From Caryophanales bacterium UBA5729 (GTDB lineage: Bacteria > Bacillota_I > Bacilli_A > Izemoplasmatales > Hujiaoplasmataceae): a stretch of 64,000 bases of DNA. Shown here piece by piece: positions 28,431 to 38,206 of this stretch. The position numbers and the translations under genes were made by a program. The notes below the pieces were generated by a model. The model was not told where the DNA came from and ran no database searches. It saw only the letters and a program-made list of their open reading frames with translations. The DNA is taken from positions 1 to 64,000 of the forward strand of contig DIGF01000009.1 of the NCBI GenBank assembly GCA_002419505.1, given 5' to 3'. Position 1 is the stretch's first letter. Each line of letters opens with the position of its first letter.

Positions 28431-28877
28431 CTATTTTTTGAAATAAGTAGAGAGTTTTTCTAAAGATTCTATTAGAAGTTGATCTTTTTCTAATTCTAAA
28501 TCCTCAAAGATTGAATCAATCATTTCTTTATGAAAAGCATCGTGCTCATCCAAAACTTCAATTGCCTTAGTCGTCAGACCCACCATTACTTTTCTGCGGT
28601 CTTCTGCATCACGATCTCGAGAAACATAGCCTTTTTGATACAAAGTGTTAATTGCCGTTGTCAAAGAGCCGATTGTTATTCCCAATCGTTTAGCAATATT
28701 GGACATAATTGGTTCTTCTGACAATTCAATAGCTTCAAGAACATGAACTTCACTCATTGAGAGTTTTATCCCCTTATCTTTAAGGTTTTGACCTTCAATA
28801 GCGAGAATACGGTTAAATATTTCCACAAGAAGTTCATTAATTATCTCTCTAGCCTCATGACGGCTATACTTTTTCAA
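28431..28877 (-). CDS. MarR-family regulator, FabT-like
   Basis: This 148-residue winged-helix protein has SVSEVHVLEAI-like and MSNIAKRLGITIGSLTTAINTLYQKGYVSRDRDAEDRRKVMVGLTTKA blocks. The form TIGSLTTAINTLYQKGYV is close to FabT, which represses fatty-acid synthesis genes in streptococci and lactococci when bound to acyl-ACP. It is co-transcribed after degV (14-nt overlap), and DegV proteins bind fatty acids. Palindromes of FabT-like form (TTTGA-N3-TCAAA) lie in the operon leader, suggesting autoregulation. The FabT label is an inference from sequence and context. Confidence 0.75.
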   Translation of the reverse strand: MKKYSRHEAREIINELLVEIFNRILAIEGQNLKDKGIKLSMSEVHVLEAIELSEEPIMSNIAKRLGITIGSLTTAINTLYQKGYVSRDRDAEDRRKVMVGLTTKAIEVLDEHDAFHKEMIDSIFEDLELEKDQLLIESLEKLSTYFKK

Positions 28878-29709
28878 TATATCCTACCCCCATGGTTCCT
28901 GGTCCGGCGTGACAACCAACAACAGGTGTTAATGGAATAAGTAATACGTTCTTTAAACCTGATTCTTCAAGCTCATCTTTTAAGTCTAACATTTCTGCCA
29001 TATTGTTGGTATAAACGATAAACGTTATTACGTCTTTCCCTTGAACTTCGCTTAAGATTCTTTGTTTCAATTCTTCTCTTGCTTTAGCAGTAGTTCTGAT
29101 TTTTGCAATAGTATCTACTTTGCCTTCTTTGCTCAAATGCAATAACGGACGTAACTTTAAAAGTGAACCTAAAGCTCCGGCAACTCCTGATAGGCGTCCG
29201 TTTTTAATTAAATACTTTAAGGTATCAACAGTGATATACACATGATTATTATCGCGAATTTTATCTAGTTGTGTCAGGATTTCTTCAGCTGTTTTTTTCT
29301 CATCTGCCATTTTTTTAGCTGTCATCGCCATTAAGGCTTCAACGTAAGTCAATGATAATGAATCGTAAACGATAACTTCCATATCAATCATTTTCGCTGC
29401 TAAAACAGCATTTTGATAAGTCCCGCTCAATAATTTTGAAATAGTTATAACAATTAACTTCGTATAACCTGCAGTTCTCATTTCTTCATACATTTCCAAA
29501 ATCTTGCCAGTTGAAGTTTGGGCAGTGGAAATATCCAAATTAGGATTCTTAACTAAACGACTGTAAAAATCATCACTGTTAATTTCGATAAAATCTTCAT
29601 ACTCTTTCTTTTCAATGTTTAATAAAGACCTAAAAATTCTAATTTCCTTGTCATGGACTAAATAATCAATCCCTGAATTACCACATACTGCTACGCCAAT
29701 TTTTTCCAT
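28864..29709 (-). CDS. DegV-family fatty-acid-binding protein
   Basis: The ATG at 29709 is preferred (GGGGTG 4 nt upstream) over the one at 29721. The 281-residue protein has the DegV layout: an opening GVAVCGNSGIDYLV, the lipid-binding TAQTSTGKILEMYEE and SKLLSGTYQNAVLAA, and a C-terminal PVVGCHAGPGTMGVGYI. In Gram-positive bacteria DegV/FakB proteins hold a fatty acid for phosphorylation by FakA. Coupling to a FabT-like regulator and a dedicated promoter fits a role in lipid supply. Confidence 0.85.
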   Translation of the reverse strand: MEKIGVAVCGNSGIDYLVHDKEIRIFRSLLNIEKKEYEDFIEINSDDFYSRLVKNPNLDISTAQTSTGKILEMYEEMRTAGYTKLIVITISKLLSGTYQNAVLAAKMIDMEVIVYDSLSLTYVEALMAMTAKKMADEKKTAEEILTQLDKIRDNNHVYITVDTLKYLIKNGRLSGVAGALGSLLKLRPLLHLSKEGKVDTIAKIRTTAKAREELKQRILSEVQGKDVITFIVYTNNMAEMLDLKDELEESGLKNVLLIPLTPVVGCHAGPGTMGVGYIEKV

Positions 29710-29735
29710 AATACACCCCATAGTTTAATTTTAAA

Positions 29736-29757
29736 TTCAAATTGTTTGAACTTCAAA
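29736..29757. promoter_or_regulatory. Candidate FabT/MarR operator repeats in the degV leader
   Basis: TTCAAA, TTTGAA and TTCAAA occur in series at 29736-29741, 29745-29750 and 29752-29757. The right pair forms the perfect palindrome TTTGAACTTCAAA, which has the TTTGA-N3-TCAAA form of FabT boxes. The predicted transcription start lies inside it, so binding should block initiation. Confidence 0.55.
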
Positions 29758-29761
29758 ACAT

Positions 29762-29790
29762 ATTCTAACACATGATTAAACATTTGACAA
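29762..29790 (-). promoter_or_regulatory. degV-marR promoter
   Basis: The minus strand reads TTGTCA (29790-29785), a 17-bp spacer ending in TGTG, and TAGAAT (29767-29762). It lies about 52 nt upstream of the chosen degV start. Confidence 0.7.
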
Positions 29791-29791
29791 G

Positions 29792-29815
29792 AAAAAAAGA
29801 GCAAATTTGCTCTTT
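29792..29815 (-). terminator. Terminator of the glyS-dnaG-rpoD-trmK-nif3 operon
   Basis: The 20-bp self-complementary AAAGAGCAAATTTGCTCTTT is followed on the minus strand by a T-run. It overlaps the stop of the Nif3-like gene and ends 2 nt from the -35 of the degV promoter. Confidence 0.9.
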
Positions 29816-30578
29816 AAATATTTTGATATGGATTTGTGTCAATTTCCGATTTGATAAACTCAATTTCCGGAAATTGTTTTTTTAAATCTCGAGCCACAGC
29901 AGCGACGAAAATCTTCTCCGCATGATGGCCGATATCAAGCAGGGTTATCCCCAAAGCTTGCGCATCTAAAGCCGTATGATAAGTGACATCCCCGGTCAAG
30001 TAAATATCACAACCTCGCATTTTGGCTTGATACATATGTTTAGAACCAGAACCGCCAGAAATGCCTACTCGCGTAATCATTCGATCAGTTCTCCCGATGA
30101 TTTTAACCGTTTCAACGTTTAAACTGGTTTTGATATTCTTAATAAAAGTCAAGGTATCAATCGCTTCAATATCGCCATAACGACCAATGCCGTCAACTTC
30201 ATCTAACAGACCAACATTCTGTAATTTTAAAATTTTTGCAAATTCATCATTCATTCCACCCTCAGCCAAATCGTAATTGGTATGAGCTGAATAAACCGTG
30301 ATATTATGTTTGATTAAATTTTTAATCATCCAACCTCTCGGAGTATCAAAGATAATCTTGTCAAGCGGATTAAAAAGCAAAGGATGATGAGAAATGATGA
30401 GATTAACCTTTTTATCAATCGCTTCCTTAATCACTTCTTTGGTTACGTCTAAGGTTACTAATACCTTATTGGCAACGATATTCAAAGTCCCGACTTGAAT
30501 GCCGACGTTATCCCATTCATATGCTAATTCTTTGGGATATTTAGTTTCAAAATATTTGATAATTTCAACTAGGTTCAT
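29814..30578 (-). CDS. Nif3-like dinuclear metal-centre protein (YqfO family)
   Basis: This 254-residue protein has the metal-binding residues in LIISHHPLLF, YSAHTNYDLAEGGMND and LLDIGHHAEKIF. It is the short form, without the inserted domain seen in Bacillus YqfO. The family is linked to GTP cyclohydrolase-like and metal-chaperone roles, but its function is not settled. It follows trmK with an ATGA overlap, the conserved pairing in Bacillota, and ends the operon at a terminator. Confidence 0.9.
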   Translation of the reverse strand: MNLVEIIKYFETKYPKELAYEWDNVGIQVGTLNIVANKVLVTLDVTKEVIKEAIDKKVNLIISHHPLLFNPLDKIIFDTPRGWMIKNLIKHNITVYSAHTNYDLAEGGMNDEFAKILKLQNVGLLDEVDGIGRYGDIEAIDTLTFIKNIKTSLNVETVKIIGRTDRMITRVGISGGSGSKHMYQAKMRGCDIYLTGDVTYHTALDAQALGITLLDIGHHAEKIFVAAVARDLKKQFPEIEFIKSEIDTNPYQNI

Positions 30579-31225
30579 GTAATTACCTCCTCAAGAATTT
30601 TTATCCGTGTTTTAATTGTTTCTTTGGCTTCAGCAGTTTTGGTTTGAACTAGCGCTTTATTTAGTTTCTTAACTAAATTTTCAATCATTTCCATAAACGG
30701 TTTGGTTTTTGCTTTAATGATTAACGGACCAAACTCTTTTTCAATTGCCGTTAAACTCATCTTGCCTTTTTCCAAAACCATTAACTGGTAGTATTTATTG
30801 CGGTCTTTAATCAACTCTTCAGCGATAATTTTCCACTGCGATTTTTCTAAAAAATCTCGCAAGAGGTAATTTTCTGAATTAGCGCTTAAAACCAAGCGTT
30901 TAACTGCGGTTAAATCAGCAGTTTCTAAAATGGAAACGATTAACCTACCGCCCATACCTAAGATGGAGACAATATCGACTTCAGTGCTGAGATAATCTAA
31001 ACCATCAGCTAAAATAGGAATCACATAACCATTAAGTTCTGCTTTGGCAATATTAGCAGTCGCGTTTTCCAAAGGACCGATTTTATTATCTGAAGCATAA
31101 GCTTTAGCAACTAAACCCGATTTTACACAAAAGATGGGTAGTTTAGCGTGATCAGTACCGCAATCGGCCAAACAGTTAAATCCCTTTGTATAAGCACTGG
31201 CTTTTAATAATCTGTTCGAGATCAT
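30575..31225 (-). CDS. trmK: tRNA (adenine-22-N1) methyltransferase
   Basis: This 216-residue SAM-dependent enzyme has a glycine-poor motif I in [36 protein letters not shown] as motif IV, and a C-terminal coiled coil. It methylates A22 in tRNAs such as Ser and Leu. Position between rpoD and the Nif3-like gene, with ATGA overlaps on both sides, matches Bacillus. Confidence 0.92.
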   Translation of the reverse strand: MISNRLLKASAYTKGFNCLADCGTDHAKLPIFCVKSGLVAKAYASDNKIGPLENATANIAKAELNGYVIPILADGLDYLSTEVDIVSILGMGGRLIVSILETADLTAVKRLVLSANSENYLLRDFLEKSQWKIIAEELIKDRNKYYQLMVLEKGKMSLTAIEKEFGPLIIKAKTKPFMEMIENLVKKLNKALVQTKTAEAKETIKTRIKILEEVIT

Positions 31226-32472
31226 TGATGTGAGCCGTTATGAAAATCCTTTAATTTTTTGGAACGATTGGGACTTCTTAATTTTCTAATCGCTTTCGCT
31301 TCAATTTGTCTGATTCTTTCTCGTGTAACATTGAATTCTTTACCAACTTCTTCAAGCGTTCTGCTTTTGCCATCCAATAAGCCAAAACGCATTCTTAAGA
31401 CTTTTTCTTCTCTGTCAGTCAAAGTTTCTAAAGCTGCATCTAATTCACGTTTCAGCATTTCTTTAGATGTGAATTCATATGGAGTTAATATATCATTATC
31501 GGGAATAAAATCACCTAAACTTGAATCTTCTTCTTCGCCAACAGGTGATTCTAAAGAAATCGGTTCTTGAGCGGTTTTTTGAATCCCTTGAACTCTTTCA
31601 ACGGTAATACCCATTCTTTCAGCAACTTCTTCAGGAGTCGGTTCTCTTTCTAACTCTTGCGTTAAGGTTCTTTGGGTTCTAACCATTTTATTGATAGTTT
31701 CTACCATGTGCACTGGAATTCTTATCGTTCTCGCTTGATCAGCAATCGCTCTTGTGATTGCTTGGCGAATCCACCAAGTTGCATAGGTAGAAAATTTATA
31801 GCCTTTGGTATAATCAAACTTGCCAACAGCTTTCATCAAGCCCATATTGCCTTCTTGAATCAAATCAAGAAATTGCAAGCCTCGAGAAACATATTTTTTC
31901 GCAATTGAAACCACCAATCTCAGATTGGCTTCAACTAATTTTTTGCTGGAGAACTCGCCTTTTTTAAAGATATCTTCATATTCAGCTAATTCTTCAGCCG
32001 AAAAACTATCCCCGATTTTCAAACGATAATCATATTCTTCTCGGACTTTTTTAGCGCGATCGATTAAGGTTGCGAGTTCATATTCTTCTTCTCCAGTAAG
32101 CAAATCGACTCTCCCAATTTCCTTGAGATACATTCTTACTGGGTCATCTACTTTAATGGAAACGGAAGAATCAAAGACTTTTTCTCGCATTAATTCTTCT
32201 TCGATCTCTTTTGAATAGTCTTTCATCATATCAATATCACTAGGCTTGATATCATCGTCGCTTAAATCATCAAGACTAATTTGATCTTCATCTTTTTCTT
32301 TAATGAAATCAAAAATCTCATCCGGTAAAATACCTTGATTAGCTAACTCAGTTATTACCTCAGTAAAATAAGGACTATCTTTTCGGATATTCGCAAAAAA
32401 ATCTTTTACCGATATTACTTTTTTCTCATGATAAATCGCTGTTAACTTATCAATTATTTGTTTTTTTGACAT
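31222..32472 (-). CDS. rpoD: Primary sigma factor of RNA polymerase
   Basis: This 416-residue sigma-70 factor has a short region 1.1, region 1.2 ([25 protein letters not shown]), and region 2 with [52 protein letters not shown]. Region 3 follows, and region 4.2 is [19 protein letters not shown]. The consensus-like -35/-10 promoters seen elsewhere in the window fit its DNA-binding regions. It overlaps dnaG by 23 nt, keeping the dnaG-rpoD string of the macromolecular synthesis operon. The start follows AGGAGG. Confidence 0.97.
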   Translation of the reverse strand: MSKKQIIDKLTAIYHEKKVISVKDFFANIRKDSPYFTEVITELANQGILPDEIFDFIKEKDEDQISLDDLSDDDIKPSDIDMMKDYSKEIEEELMREKVFDSSVSIKVDDPVRMYLKEIGRVDLLTGEEEYELATLIDRAKKVREEYDYRLKIGDSFSAEELAEYEDIFKKGEFSSKKLVEANLRLVVSIAKKYVSRGLQFLDLIQEGNMGLMKAVGKFDYTKGYKFSTYATWWIRQAITRAIADQARTIRIPVHMVETINKMVRTQRTLTQELEREPTPEEVAERMGITVERVQGIQKTAQEPISLESPVGEEEDSSLGDFIPDNDILTPYEFTSKEMLKRELDAALETLTDREEKVLRMRFGLLDGKSRTLEEVGKEFNVTRERIRQIEAKAIRKLRSPNRSKKLKDFHNGSHQ

Positions 32473-34264
32473 TTCTTTTCCTCCTAATATAATTTATATC
32501 GTCTTGGAGCTTAAAATATTTGCGTAATTTGTCATCGCGTTCTTCTATGGTTAAATTCCCATAATCAACTTCTTTTTTCAATTCAATTTGATCATGGAGG
32601 CATTTACTAATAATTAATGTTTCAAGACAATCTAAAAGTTCTTTTTCAACGAAAGGCTTGTTCTTTTTAACTTTGAATAACTCCAGTTCCTCTTCGTTTA
32701 AATCAAAAAAGTCACGTTTTATCGTCATTTCATTAATAATACCTTCATTCTTATAAAGTGCAGTCAACGCCATTAACAATTCTCGGTAGCGTTTATCGCT
32801 TAAGCGAATATGGTCAATCTTTGCATTGATGATATCGCGAGATTCTTCAAAAAGCGCATAATAGCTAATCACGGTTTTGCTGGCAAGGATGAAATCTTTT
32901 TGATCTTTTACTAAAATTTTATCCTGCGGTTGAAATTTATCCTTGTTTTGTTTAATAACTCTTATCTTTGCGTTATCAATTTGAAAATGATGGTAATCCG
33001 CTAAAATATCTTCATAATTTACCTTTGTATCATTACTAAATTTCTTTAAATATATTTCACGAATCGTTGAACTGGCTGCTTTATCTAAATACTCAAATAA
33101 AGCCAGTTTCGCTTTTTCGATTTCTGCTGGTTTGGTCAAATCTTTCTTTAATACGATCACTTCATAAACAAAATCATATTGATCGAGCAATTTGTTTTTT
33201 AAAACTGAACGGAAACTCTCTTTGGAATTTTTGCGAATAAAATCATCTGGGTCGAGATTATCTGGCATCAAAGCCACTTTTACATCAAGCCCAACTTGAG
33301 ATAACAAAATTAAAGCTTTATAAGTAGCTCTAATTCCAGCATCATCTCCGTCATAACAAATTACAACATTGTCAGTATGCTTTTTGATTAACCGCGCTTG
33401 ATTTAAAGTTAAGGCCGTTCCCATCGAGCATACCGCTTCTTTTACATCAGCCGTATAAGCGCTGATTACATCAAAGAAGCCCTCCATTAAAACTAACCGT
33501 TTGTTTTGATTAATGAAAGGAATTGCCTTATCAAGATTGTATAAGACATCTGATTTTGTAAAAAGATCTGTTTGGGCGGAATTGACGTATTTAGCTGTAT
33601 TATCCTCATTATTGAAGATTCTCCCGCTAAAACCGACAACTTTGCCAGCCTCATTTTTAATCGGAAAGATAATGCGATTTCTAAAGACATCAAAATACTC
33701 TTCCTGACTTTTGGTGACTAAGCCGAGATTGAGCAACTCGTAATCATGAAAATCTTTTGATAAACTTTCCCAAAGCGCATTCTTTTGTTTTGTCGCATAG
33801 CCGATTTCAAAGTAATTGAGAATTTGTTCATCTAGCCCTCGTGATTTTAAGTACTTAAGCGCTTCAGTTCCGGTTTCTAAATTCAATAATTGCAGCGAAT
33901 AAAATTGTTTAGCCAATTCATTGATGCGAAAGTACTTTTCACTATGGTCGCTTTTTGCGAAAGTATCGTTTTGATCAGGTTCAATCCCATATTTATCAGC
34001 TAAATATTTTAGAGCTTCACCATATTCTAAATGCTTATATTTAGAGATAAATTGAATAGCATTCCCCTTTTCACCACAACCAAAACAGTTGAAAAGTTGC
34101 CTTTCCTTACTTACAAAGAAGGATGGCGTTTTTTCATTATGAAAAGGGCAAAGACCTTTCATGTTTTTGCCCGCAGGTTGTAAGGATACAAATTCAGATA
34201 CAACATCGACAATGTCTGCCGCTTGCTTAATCTCTTCGACTTTTTGGGTGCTGAATCTCGCCAT
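32450..34264 (-). CDS. dnaG: DNA primase
   Basis: This 604-residue primase has an N-terminal zinc finger (Cys39, His42, Cys60, Cys63), in [16 protein letters not shown] and [14 protein letters not shown]. The TOPRIM catalytic domain carries [15 protein letters not shown] and [15 protein letters not shown] helicase-interaction region follows near the C-terminus. It makes RNA primers for replication. It lies between glyS and rpoD. Confidence 0.96.
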   Translation of the reverse strand: MARFSTQKVEEIKQAADIVDVVSEFVSLQPAGKNMKGLCPFHNEKTPSFFVSKERQLFNCFGCGEKGNAIQFISKYKHLEYGEALKYLADKYGIEPDQNDTFAKSDHSEKYFRINELAKQFYSLQLLNLETGTEALKYLKSRGLDEQILNYFEIGYATKQKNALWESLSKDFHDYELLNLGLVTKSQEEYFDVFRNRIIFPIKNEAGKVVGFSGRIFNNEDNTAKYVNSAQTDLFTKSDVLYNLDKAIPFINQNKRLVLMEGFFDVISAYTADVKEAVCSMGTALTLNQARLIKKHTDNVVICYDGDDAGIRATYKALILLSQVGLDVKVALMPDNLDPDDFIRKNSKESFRSVLKNKLLDQYDFVYEVIVLKKDLTKPAEIEKAKLALFEYLDKAASSTIREIYLKKFSNDTKVNYEDILADYHHFQIDNAKIRVIKQNKDKFQPQDKILVKDQKDFILASKTVISYYALFEESRDIINAKIDHIRLSDKRYRELLMALTALYKNEGIINEMTIKRDFFDLNEEELELFKVKKNKPFVEKELLDCLETLIISKCLHDQIELKKEVDYGNLTIEERDDKLRKYFKLQDDINYIRRKRNVKKTNN

Positions 34265-34283
34265 TTATTGCCTTTCTTTTTTA

Positions 34284-35660
34284 TTAATTCTTAAACAAAT
34301 TATCTAAATGTTTATTAAGTTCTTCTAGTTTAACACGAATTTGTGCCATCGAATCTCGTTCTCTAATAGTAACTGTATCATCCACTAAGGTTTGATCATC
34401 GATTGTTACGCAATAAGGCGTACCAATCGCATCAGCGCGACGGTAACGTCTGCCAATGTTTCCCGCATCATCATAAAAAGCCACGAACTCTTTGATTAAT
34501 TGTTCATAAACAGCTTCTGCCTTTTCCGTGTGATATTTTTTTACCAGCGGCAAAACGTTGACTTGGTAAGGAGCCAGTTCCTTGTTGATTTTTAACAAAG
34601 TTCTCGTTTCGTTGTTCTCTAAAGTTTCTTCTTCTAGATTATCGAGCAGCACAGCTAAAAATAGTCTTTCAACTCCCAGAGAAGGTTCAATAACAAAGGG
34701 AAGATAAGTTTCATTAGTTACTGGATCTTGATACTCAAGATTTTCACCCGAATATTTCTGATGTGATTTTAAATCATAATCCGTTCTTGAGGCAATCCCC
34801 CAAAGTTCATCAAATCCCCATGGGAAAGCATAAAGAATATCGGTAGTAGCGTTAGAATAGAAAGAAAGTTTTTCTTGGGGATGATCATAAAACTTAATAC
34901 TTTCCGGCTTTAAACCAACTTCAATCAGAAAATCTTTCGAAAATTGACGCCAGTAATCAAACCACTCTAATTCAGTTCCGGGAATACAGAAAAACTCCAA
35001 TTCCATTTGTTCGAATTCTCGGGTACGAAAAACGAAATTTCCTGGTGTAATTTCATTTCTGAATGATTTACCAATTTGTCCGATACCAAAAGGAACTTTT
35101 TTCCTTGAAGTTCGTACAACATTTTTAAAGTTCAAAAAAATGCCTTGAGCGGTCTCAGGACGAAGATAAATTTCATTGTTATTTTCTGCAGTAACTCCTT
35201 GTGAAGTCTTAAACATCAAATTGAATTCTCTAATTTCCGTATAATCAAAACCACCGCAATTTGGACATTTAATCTTATGTTCAATTATATAATCATACAT
35301 CTTCTGATAATCCCATCCGTCTGCGTCGACGGTATGTTTTGTCGCTTGAGCAATCAAATTGTCGGCGCGATGTCTGGTCTTACAACTTTTACAATCCATC
35401 AACGGATCTTTAAAACCGCTGACATGACCTGTAGCTTCCCAAGTTTTTGGGTTTAATAGGATCGATGAATCAATACCAACATTGTATTTATTCTGCGAAA
35501 CAAACCTTTTCCACCATAGCTGCTTTAAGTTATTCTTTAAACTTACGCCTAACGGACCATAATCCCAAGTATTAGCCAGTCCTCCGTAGATTTCTGACCC
35601 TTGATAAACAAATCCATAACGTTTAGCGTAAGCATTTAACTGTTCAATCGTATATTTCAA
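34284..35660 (-). CDS. glyS: Glycyl-tRNA synthetase (single-chain type)
   Basis: This class II synthetase is the alpha2, eukaryote-like form (458 residues from TTG 35660). The TTG is preferred because GGAGG lies 7 nt upstream and the product aligns with the usual GlyRS opening; the ATG at 35675 has no ribosome site. GSEIYGGLANTWDYGPLG and FRNEITPGNFVFRTREFEQMELEFF are the family motifs. Zinc-type cysteines CKSC and CPNC are present. It opens the operon glyS-dnaG-rpoD-trmK-nif3. The heterotetrameric GlyQ/GlyS form found in Bacillus is not used here. Confidence 0.95.
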   Translation of the reverse strand: MKYTIEQLNAYAKRYGFVYQGSEIYGGLANTWDYGPLGVSLKNNLKQLWWKRFVSQNKYNVGIDSSILLNPKTWEATGHVSGFKDPLMDCKSCKTRHRADNLIAQATKHTVDADGWDYQKMYDYIIEHKIKCPNCGGFDYTEIREFNLMFKTSQGVTAENNNEIYLRPETAQGIFLNFKNVVRTSRKKVPFGIGQIGKSFRNEITPGNFVFRTREFEQMELEFFCIPGTELEWFDYWRQFSKDFLIEVGLKPESIKFYDHPQEKLSFYSNATTDILYAFPWGFDELWGIASRTDYDLKSHQKYSGENLEYQDPVTNETYLPFVIEPSLGVERLFLAVLLDNLEEETLENNETRTLLKINKELAPYQVNVLPLVKKYHTEKAEAVYEQLIKEFVAFYDDAGNIGRRYRRADAIGTPYCVTIDDQTLVDDTVTIRERDSMAQIRVKLEELNKHLDNLFKN

Positions 35661-35699
35661 AGCAATATCCTCCATTTTTTCGCATACTAACTCAGTATA

Positions 35700-35728
35700 A
35701 TTATACTCTTTTAGTGCTTTTTAGTCAA
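35700..35728 (-). promoter_or_regulatory. glyS operon promoter
   Basis: The minus strand reads TTGACT (35728-35723), a 17-bp spacer, and TATAAT (35705-35700). The leader is about 33 nt, too short for a T-box. Confidence 0.75.
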
Positions 35729-35763
35729 ACTGATAACCAACTAAAATTAAGAAAAAGAACTCA

Positions 35764-36480
35764 TTAATAACCAATAAGTCCCTTTAGCATTTTTCTCGCT
35801 TTTGAATGATAGTTCAAATGGTAATCATAATACTCATCTAAGAGCTTTCTAATCTCTGGTAAGACACGTGAATTAATCTCAATTTCCCTAGTTTTTTCCA
35901 AATCAAAATAGTATAGTTGTTTAACCGCTTCTAAAACCTCATTGCTGAAATAGTCGTCTGGAAGATGATTCTTACAAAAGCAACTTCCATCCTTGACCGA
36001 AAACACCAATTCCTTAGTTTCGTCACAGCTTAAACAAGTTTTTAGATTAGGATTAACCCCTAATAGATAAAGCAATTTTAACTCCAACATATAAATATAG
36101 GGAATATAATCTGCTCTAGCTTTAATTTCCGGAATGATTTTTAGGATAAAACCTAATAATTTATCATGATCATGCTCGTGTGTAGCGAAATAATAGATTA
36201 ATTCTACCATATGCGTCACATAAGTATATTTTTCTAAATCTGTAACTATTGAAGTGTTATTTTCAATAATTTCCGCGTCTCGCAAGACTTTTAAATTTTT
36301 ACCGCTGACAAAGACCTTAACATAATTCAAAACTTTCGTTAAATTTAAAAAAGGACTTTTCATTTTTTTACTGCCATGAACTAAAACACCAATTAAACCA
36401 TCTAAAGTATATAAATAGATGATTTCAGAACTCTCTTTATAACTGATTTTTTTAAGGATAATTCCGGTGTATTCTTCCAA
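35764..36480 (-). CDS. recO: DNA repair protein RecO
   Basis: This 238-residue protein has an OB fold at the start (EYTGIILKKISYKESSEIIYLYT...GLIGVLVHGSKKMKS) and a helical C-terminal part. A cysteine set (CLSC and CFCKNHL) binds zinc in related proteins. RecO loads RecA with RecR during gap repair. It ends the phoH-ybeY-cdd-era-recO string, as in Bacillus. Confidence 0.93.
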   Translation of the reverse strand: MEEYTGIILKKISYKESSEIIYLYTLDGLIGVLVHGSKKMKSPFLNLTKVLNYVKVFVSGKNLKVLRDAEIIENNTSIVTDLEKYTYVTHMVELIYYFATHEHDHDKLLGFILKIIPEIKARADYIPYIYMLELKLLYLLGVNPNLKTCLSCDETKELVFSVKDGSCFCKNHLPDDYFSNEVLEAVKQLYYFDLEKTREIEINSRVLPEIRKLLDEYYDYHLNYHSKARKMLKGLIGY

Positions 36481-36492
36481 GATTACCTGCCT

Positions 36493-37383
36493 CTATTCAA
36501 GATTGCGATATCCGTAATTCTTAAGATAAAACTCGCGGTTTCGCCAATTTTCTTCTACTTTGCAAAATAGTTCTAAATAAACTTTTGCGCCTAAAAGAAC
36601 TTCGATATCTTTTCGAGCTTCACTGCCGATTCTTTTTAACATCGAACCGTTCTTGCCAATGATAATTCCTTTTTGCGATTTTCTCTCTACTACTACAACC
36701 GCCATGATTTCAATAATTTTCTTTTTATTAGTGAAAGACTCCAAATAAACCATTACCGAATGAGGAACTTCTTCATGAGTAAATTCTAAAATCTTCTCCC
36801 GAATAAATTCTTGAACCAAAAAGGTTTCCGGTCGATCGGAGATTTCACCGTCAAGGTAAAATTTAGGGCCTTCACTTAAAAGATTTTTAATATCTAGCAA
36901 AAGCAAATCAACATTATCACCTTTAAGTGCTGAAATGCCAAAAACACCCGCAAAATCATAGGCTTGTTTATAGGCTTCGATTGCTTGATTCAAGCGTTCG
37001 AAGTCAGTAATGGTATCGAGCTTATTAATAATCAAAAAGATTGGGGTTTTTACGCCTTTTAAACTCTCCATTATTTTCAAATTGTATTCTTTAACATCAT
37101 CATAAGCATTGATCATAAACAAAACTAAATCAACTGTTTTGACAGTTGATAAAGCTGCAGAAGTCATGTATTCTCCCAGTTTCGTCTTAGCTTGATGAAT
37201 TCCTGGAGTATCTAAAAAGATAATTTGCGAATCGTCATCATTATATATCCCTGAAAAAACATTTCTTGTGGTTTGGGGCTTGCTGGAAACGATCGCGACT
37301 TTTTGCTTTAAAACCTGGTTTAAAAACGTTGATTTACCAACGTTTGGTTCGCCAATGATTGAAACAAAACCTGATTTAAACAT
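36493..37383 (-). CDS. era: GTPase Era
   Basis: This 296-residue GTPase has G1 GEPNVGKST, G3 LDTPGIHQ, G4 INKLD and G5 SALKG, followed by a C-terminal KH domain with GIIIGKNGSMLKRIGSEARKDIE. Era binds 16S rRNA near its 3' end and assists small-subunit assembly. Its start overlaps the cdd stop (TAATG). Confidence 0.97.
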   Translation of the reverse strand: MFKSGFVSIIGEPNVGKSTFLNQVLKQKVAIVSSKPQTTRNVFSGIYNDDDSQIIFLDTPGIHQAKTKLGEYMTSAALSTVKTVDLVLFMINAYDDVKEYNLKIMESLKGVKTPIFLIINKLDTITDFERLNQAIEAYKQAYDFAGVFGISALKGDNVDLLLLDIKNLLSEGPKFYLDGEISDRPETFLVQEFIREKILEFTHEEVPHSVMVYLESFTNKKKIIEIMAVVVVERKSQKGIIIGKNGSMLKRIGSEARKDIEVLLGAKVYLELFCKVEENWRNREFYLKNYGYRNLE

Positions 37384-37775
37384 TACAAATCCTCTTGAGA
37401 AAAACCATATGGTAGTAGCTCTTCATTTAATAATTCTTTTATTTCGCCTTTACTGTTAGCGAAGTAAACTTTGGCTTGTGGTTCCATTAACTCTTTCATT
37501 ACTTGTCGACATGCTCCGCAAGGTGAAACAAAATATTCTTTATCGGTATAAACTAAAATCGATTTGATATCTTCTTTTCTGATTCCTTGTGAATAAGCGG
37601 CGAATAAAGCTGATCTTTCAGCGCAATTTGACAAGCCGAAAGAAGCGTTTTCGACATTTATTCCTTTAATTGTTTCCCCATTTTTAAGTTCTAATACAGC
37701 GGATACTCTAAAATGGGAATAAGGTACATAAGCGTTCTTGATATTTTCTTTAGCGATTTCATATAGTTTTTTCAT
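37383..37775 (-). CDS. cdd: Cytidine deaminase
   Basis: This 130-residue homotetrameric-type deaminase has VENASFGLSNCAERSALFAA, with Cys and Glu as zinc ligand and proton donor, and PCGACRQVM. It converts cytidine and deoxycytidine to uridine forms in salvage. The start overlaps the ybeY stop by ATGA. Confidence 0.95.
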   Translation of the reverse strand: MKKLYEIAKENIKNAYVPYSHFRVSAVLELKNGETIKGINVENASFGLSNCAERSALFAAYSQGIRKEDIKSILVYTDKEYFVSPCGACRQVMKELMEPQAKVYFANSKGEIKELLNEELLPYGFSQEDL

Positions 37776-38206
37776 GAATTCCTCCTATATTTTGAATTAT
37801 CTAAAATTTGTTTTTGTAAATCAAACATTACTTCTTCATCGTTCTTATTTAAATGGTCATAACCTAAACAGTGTAAAAACCCGTGAACTGAGAGAAACGC
37901 TAATTCTCTTTCGAAGCTATGCTCGTAGTCTTTGGCTTGTTCTTTAGCTTTATCAATGGAAATGAAGATATCACCGATTTCTGCTAGTCCTTGATCGTTT
38001 TCAAAACTTAAAACGTCAGTTTCATTGTCGATTTTGCGGTATTGACTGTTTAGCTCTTTTATTTTTTCATTATCAACTAAAATAATATTAGCTATCATTT
38101 TTTCTTTAATTTTCAAGTTTTTATACGCTCTTTTAAGAATATAATTAACAACGCGGTTATAAGTTTTATCTTCATTGTAGTAATTATAAATATTAATCTT
38201 TAGCAT
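37772..38206 (-). CDS. ybeY: Endoribonuclease YbeY (rRNA maturation)
   Basis: The ATG at 38206 is preferred because GAGG lies 7 nt upstream; the TTG at 38212 is too close. The 144-residue protein has the zinc motif HGFLHCLGYDHLNKNDEEVMF, with three His residues, and the block NETDVLSFENDQG. YbeY takes part in 16S rRNA 3' end maturation. It overlaps the end of phoH. Confidence 0.94.
   Translation of the reverse strand: MLKINIYNYYNEDKTYNRVVNYILKRAYKNLKIKEKMIANIILVDNEKIKELNSQYRKIDNETDVLSFENDQGLAEIGDIFISIDKAKEQAKDYEHSFERELAFLSVHGFLHCLGYDHLNKNDEEVMFDLQKQILDNSKYRRNS

Noticed and set aside
35661..35763. T-box riboswitch upstream of glyS
   Set aside because: The leader is only about 33 nt and holds no antiterminator-like structure.
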